Assembly: GCA_903772945.1 (NCBI GenBank)
Contig: CAICTM010000868.1
Coordinates: 1 to 44,761, forward strand
Direction: 5' to 3'
DNA length: 44,761 nucleotides
From: Seminavis robusta
Lineage: Eukaryota; Bacillariophyta; Bacillariophyceae; Naviculales; Naviculaceae
The translations under genes were made by a program, and so were the position numbers. The notes under the pieces were generated by a model. The model was not told the DNA's origin. It did not search any database and saw only the letters and a list, made by a program, of their open reading frames with translations. The first letter of the stretch is position 1; each line of letters starts with the position of its first letter. This document shows, piece after piece, positions 40,963-44,761 of this stretch.

Positions 40963-42634
40963 ATGGCGGAGGTCCATCTCCACCCGGGAGACAATGTCGA
41001 ATCCCTCTTGGAAGATCTCTGTGCGGCAGAAGAGGAAGACCAGGCTGTCAAGTTGACCCTCTATAATTTGGATGTTGGAGCCACTTTGGCGGCCCAAATA
41101 TTAGCCTTTGTGCGAACCAGGCTCCATTCCATTCGACGGCGACATTCAACACCCAAGGTTTTCACTCTGGAGATTTTGGGTTGCACGGGATGTGTGGATC
41201 GGATTGTGGAGATCTTTGCCAATGGACTCTATGATTCTAAAACAACAGGCAGCGATGCTACCTCTCGAGTAGAAATAGTGGAACGTGAACTGATTCTGCA
41301 GCACTCCAATCCCAACCATTTTGATGCTGCCGTGTTTGTAGCGCTGGGCATGGCATTGGATTGCCGAGCTACTCGTACTGCTCATCAGGAGTCTTGCCGC
41401 CCACCACTGAGAGATTTGGTCCGTCTGCGATTGTACCAACCCGTCTTGTCCGAAGGAAAGCTGTGGACATTGGCACAAGGAATTCAGCACTCGCAACACT
41501 TGACCGAATTGGACTTGAGTTCCTGCCGGTTCACACCCATGCACATTAACCGAGCCACACAGTACTTGGCAGATGGATTACACAGAAATCAATGCCTCAA
41601 ACATCTCAAGTTGGACGACTGCAATCTCGTCGATGACCAGATTGTGTGTTTCTTGGAGGCACTACAAAACACAAGCAGCAAGATTGAAACACTCAGTCTC
41701 GCCAAGAATAAATAAATGTCGGTCGCGGGGAATGATAACGTTGGCAGCTGCATTCTCCACAGCAGCTACTGACACGACAGCAGCAACAACATCCGACGAA
41801 TCACACAACGACAACAATCCGCTTCCTCCACTCCATCTGGACCTCTCGGATCAACAGTTCAATGATGACAACAACAATAGCAACAATAACAATATTCTGT
41901 TTCATCAAGACGTGATCCACGCGTGGCAGCAGGCACCAACCTTCGTGGATCGTTTGGCCACTCTCCACTTGACTCACAACAAGATATCGGATCAAGAGTT
42001 TCAAGCGCTGCTAGCACTGCTGTTTCGTCGCCGTACCAATCAAAACCAACAACAACCGCGCTGGGCATCGTCCATTCAAGACTTGGAGGTGTCGGCGGAC
42101 AATTTGGCAGAACAAGGCATTTTGCAGCTGGCCCAAATCATTCAAAACTATCAACCCAACAATCCTCGAAGTGTATGGAAACGGTTGTGTCTTTGCGGAA
42201 ACATTTCTGCCGTGATACAAGAGGCGGTCCTTCCTCCGTTGGCCAAAGCCATGCAGTCAAATGTCTTTTTGGAAGGAGTGATTGTTGGCAATATCAGTGG
42301 GTCGGACTGGCCAAAGCAATCCTCCGTTTCATCGCCAAGACACGCCATCAACTACTACACCATGCTCAACAAGGGAGGAAGGAGATGGATTCTCCGCGGA
42401 AACGAGACAAATGACACTGAACAGCACAGGATACCCTTGGCTCTGTGGCCTCTGCTGTTGGAACGAATCAATCTTCACACGGACCTGTTTAGCAGGTACC
42501 AGGAAGATCAAGAAAACGCCAGGATCAATGTGATTCACAACCTTGTGGTGGCCTCCCAGGGATTCCGTTGGGGTGAAAGACGTGGACTAGGGCAGAAATG
42601 GCGGGAGGAAGAACTCACAGACAGATTGGGATAG
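40963..42634 (+). pseudogene. LRR (RNI-like) protein gene interrupted by a 4-bp duplication
   Basis: The first frame runs from ATG 40963 (MAEVHLHPGDNVESLLEDL) to a TAA at 41713-41715. The same LRR protein continues in another frame to 42634. The 5' part has repeats LTELDLSSCRFT, LKHLKLDDCNLVDDQ and IETLSLAKNK; the 3' part resumes with RGMITLAAAFS, LHLDLSDQQF, LATLHLTHNKISDQEF and LEVSADNLAEQG. The break is at AATAAATAAATG: one extra TAAA unit shifts the frame and creates the stop. Without it the protein would be about 555 aa. No intron can explain it, since no GT..AG pair restores LRR continuity. It is either a true pseudogene or allele, or an assembly error. A decayed fragment of the 3' end lies inverted at 31388-31572. 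Cytosolic LRR protein of unknown role. Confidence 0.8.
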
Positions 42635-42951
42635 CTGTGTCATATTGGGTGGAATTTGAAGAAAAGGATTCTTGCTAGCAAGGTACGTTCCTTCAAAACG
42701 GCGATATGTGTGTTTGCATCATTGCTAGGTTGCACAATGATTCAAAATTGTTCTCCAAGGACTCTTTGAAGAATGACGACTCTCACATAAGTGGATTTAT
42801 ATGAGTGCTACTGTATGGTACTGGATGCGATGGGGTTATCTAATGTGAAACAGTCTAGCTTGTATGGTATCATGAAGTCTCTAACAGTACTTTTGATGCA
42901 AATTCCTTGTCAATTTGTAGGAGTGATGAAAGGATTGAGGCATGTGACACT
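42396..42951 (+). repeat. Inverted duplicated segment, copy B
   Basis: Partner of 31103-31572. The last 240 bp or so of the LRR coding region plus about 315 bp of 3' flank. The best-conserved part (about 42670-42795) lies entirely downstream of the stop codon and includes TTGCTAGCAAGGTACGTTCC and TTGCATCATTGCTAGGTTGC. Confidence 0.88.
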
Positions 42952-43227
42952 TGACAGTGTCGGTTTTACAGCAGCAATCCATGATGGACGGTAAGCTCGT
43001 TCCAATTGCAGGCACAGGTTTGGCGTCAATTGCGCTGATTGATGATTCTCCCCATGACACTACCGGTACAGCGTAGTTAAATACCAAACTGACGCTGGCT
43101 TACAATCCACCGTGCACCTGTCCTAACTAAGCTAGCTAGCTAGTCTACTAGCCTAGCTAGCTAGCTAGCTACTATAGTAGTTTCTTTTAGGAGACCACCG
43201 ACTTCTGCAACTGTCTCCCTTGAATCC
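42635..43227. other. Intergenic, LRR 3' flank to TCAIM-like gene
   Basis: 593 bp. The left half is the conserved non-coding part of duplicated copy B. The right half includes a CTAG-rich microsatellite (43131-43173) about 55 bp before the next ATG. No coding ORF is supported. Confidence 0.6.
43131..43173. repeat. (CTAG/GCTA)n microsatellite
   Basis: Two runs of alternating GCTA/CTAG units separated by TCTACTAGC. Each unit is self-complementary. Single CTAGCTAG octamers also occur at 4620, 13284, 14860, 29397, 31882 and 34427. Confidence 0.88.
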
Positions 43228-44630
43228 ATGATGTGGTTGAAGCCATGCCTTGGGTTGACCGTCAAGGCCACCACCACTAGGGTAGCAAGGCGGAGTTTTC
43301 GGGCACCACTAGGCTCTCTTTTTGGCAGCCAACATGCCGGGGGAACGTCTGTTTTGGATCAATTTCTCCTTGCTGAGCGGACTGGTTCGAGCTCTGTCGT
43401 TCGTCCTCTTCTTCCTCCCAAGCCAACTTAGGTACTGAGGAGGAGATGATAAAGGATACTTCTGGTTATATGGGCGACAAAAGTGCTCCTTCTTTTACTT
43501 CAGCTATGAGATCCATGGTCAGACCTTTCTTTATGAAAGTCCATCCAGATACTCAGACTTCTACGACTGCAAAAGACGTCAACTTGGTGGCCATTCAGAA
43601 TCTCAATGCCTTTTTGGATTCGGTCCAAGCCAAACTAAAACCCGGGGCTAGGCAACAGCGAAATGAAAAAAATGTCTTTCGCGTGGATTTCTGTGTCATG
43701 ATGGAAGAACAGGTGCGTGGCAAAAAGGAAGAGATTCTGTGCCGGCGAACGGTCGAGTTATCACGACCAAGGAAACAAGTCTTGGAAGCCATTTTGACAC
43801 CTACTAGAAGCAACAAAGCTAAGGCACATTTCAAGGACACATTGAAAGTCAACTGATCAAATTGCTTCATGTCGCTGGACTGATGGCTCCCACTTCCAAA
43901 CCGTATCAAGAACAGACTACCCTGGAAGAAGATATTCAAAATGCTTTGTTGCACAGCTGTTCAAGAGGGCGAAGATCCCAATAGTCAAATCTCCCATGCC
44001 AAGATACAATTTGCAAGGCAACAAAAGTATGAACGCAATCGAGATGAAATCGTTTCCAGAATTGATTGGAACCGATACGAGGAAATATACAAGGAAACAG
44101 TGAGAGATGTACAGGCCAATATGGCCACGGACGGATTGATTCGAGATGATCCACATCGACGCATGGCACATATTGCCGAGATGCTTTCCAAGGTTCGTGT
44201 AGCAGAAGAACAAGAGCATCAGCCAAATGATATAAGAGAGGGTGTGGATCCCATCATGCAGCTGGTGGCTATAAGGAGATTATCATTGTTGCTCGATGAA
44301 CAGTTTGACGAACTGCAGTTGGAAAACCTTGGCAGAATGTGGGAATCTGCAGTCATTACATTGATGCCAGCAAGAAGTTTCAACACTTCTGCCTCTGCAC
44401 TCTACAAACAACGGAAACGTCAATCCAAAGGAGACATAATGGCCAATGATGGATTTGCCATTTCTCTGCACCATGACAACAGTGTCACAATTCGCATACC
44501 AGTCGTTTTTAGGGACGGAGAACTCTTGTCGCATCTGAGACGTCATGTCAAGGATTATGCAAGCTTGATGTCATTAGGATTGGATGGCTTCTTTCCTCGA
44601 TCTTCTTCCGCTGCCAATGAATTTGTGTAA
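43228..44630 (+). pseudogene. TCAIM-like (DUF4460/DUF4461) mitochondrial protein gene, apparently frameshifted
   Basis: The first ORF (ATG 43228, to TAG 43431) is Arg/Ser/Thr-rich with few acids (RVARRSFRAPLGSLF), a good mitochondrial presequence. The main frame (43446-43856) has MRSMVRPFFMKVHPDTQ and NLVAIQNLNAFLDSVQ, matching the J-like DUF4460 domain of TCAIM. It stops at TGA, while the protein continues in another frame at about 43838-43965 (ESQLIKLLHVAGL, LEEDIQNALL) and then returns to the main frame up to 44630 (SHAKIQFARQQKYERNRDE, WNRYEEIYKE, LRRHVKDYASLMS). Presequence and main frame could be joined by a short 47-bp intron (43385-43431, good acceptor, weak donor). The -1/+1 pair near 43838 and 43965 is not explained by splicing without losing the conserved-looking segment. 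Family function is poorly known. Pseudogene, allele damage or assembly error are all possible. Confidence 0.62.
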
Positions 44631-44761
44631 TATTATACAGTAAGACTAATCTTTTCATACAGTGCGATTGTTGAGTCTGTCTGCTGGGTGGAATCGAATC
44701 GTTCTTTTTTTAGCTATCTGTAGCCCAATGAGGCTGCCACATCATTAACAGATTGTTGTGC
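44631..44761. other. 3' flank at window end
   Basis: 131 bp after the TCAIM-like stop, A/T-rich (TTCTTTTTTTAGC). It presumably contains the 3' UTR. Nothing else is seen. Confidence 0.5.

Noticed and set aside
41713..41715. Stop-codon readthrough joining the two halves of the LRR gene
   Set aside because: Readthrough of TAA would stay in the first frame, whereas the LRR protein continues in a different frame; a 4-bp insertion explains both the stop and the shift.

Overview
The window looks like nuclear DNA of a eukaryotic microalga, most likely a diatom (stramenopile). This rests on gene structure and gene content. Introns are short (about 55-130 bp), mostly GTAAGT/GTACG...CAG, with exons that rejoin in frame across recognisable domains. 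The genes include a membrane guanylyl cyclase fused to a cyclic-nucleotide phosphodiesterase, a class C (GABA-B-like) GPCR, a hybrid histidine kinase, a TMEM144-type transporter and a FVSHVW-type LRR protein. The genus cannot be fixed from the sequence. Exon joins given here were worked out by hand from splice signals, reading phase and domain continuity.

Layout. 1-1478: an acidic protein tail, then repeat-rich intergenic DNA. 1479-4415 (-): ethylene-receptor-like hybrid histidine kinase. 4416-6912: AT-rich gene-free DNA. 6913-9631 (+): p62/NBR1-like autophagy receptor (PB1, ZZ, UIM, LIR, UBA). 10175-12684 (-): TPR protein, divergent from 13157-14863 (+), a TMEM144-like transporter. 14950-16749 (-): vWA plus J-domain protein. 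16889-19944: repeat-rich DNA with a small hypothetical gene. 19945-24929 (+): 17-exon receptor guanylyl cyclase-phosphodiesterase. 25498-26772 (+): SKI8/WDR61-like WD40 protein. 26856-29102 (-): HPC2/ubinuclein-like histone chaperone subunit, divergent from 29464-31050 (+), a membrane-anchored Gfo/Idh/MocA oxidoreductase. 31103-31572: an inverted partial copy of the 42.4-42.95 kb region. 32008-34412 (+): ABC-class ATPase of the COG3044/MRB1590 family. 34517-37105 (-): FVSHVW/TIR-like plus LRR protein. 37719-40427 (-): class C GPCR. 40963-42634 (+): LRR gene broken by a 4-bp duplication. 43228-44630 (+): TCAIM-like (DUF4460/4461) mitochondrial protein gene with apparent frameshifts.

How the genes relate. 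This is a eukaryotic chromosome segment, not an operon. Three different membrane signalling architectures lie within 40 kb: a two-component receptor, a cGMP-making and cGMP-degrading receptor, and a GPCR. No direct functional linkage can be shown. Two gene pairs (TPR/TMEM144 and HPC2/Gfo) are head to head and may share promoters. The right-hand 14 kb shows recent rearrangement: an inverted duplication about 11 kb apart whose non-coding core is far better conserved than its coding part, plus two adjacent broken genes.

Best leads: the ethylene-binding-type sensor kinase with no GAF domain, the FVSHVW-LRR protein as a possible intracellular receptor, and the conserved non-coding core of the inverted duplication.
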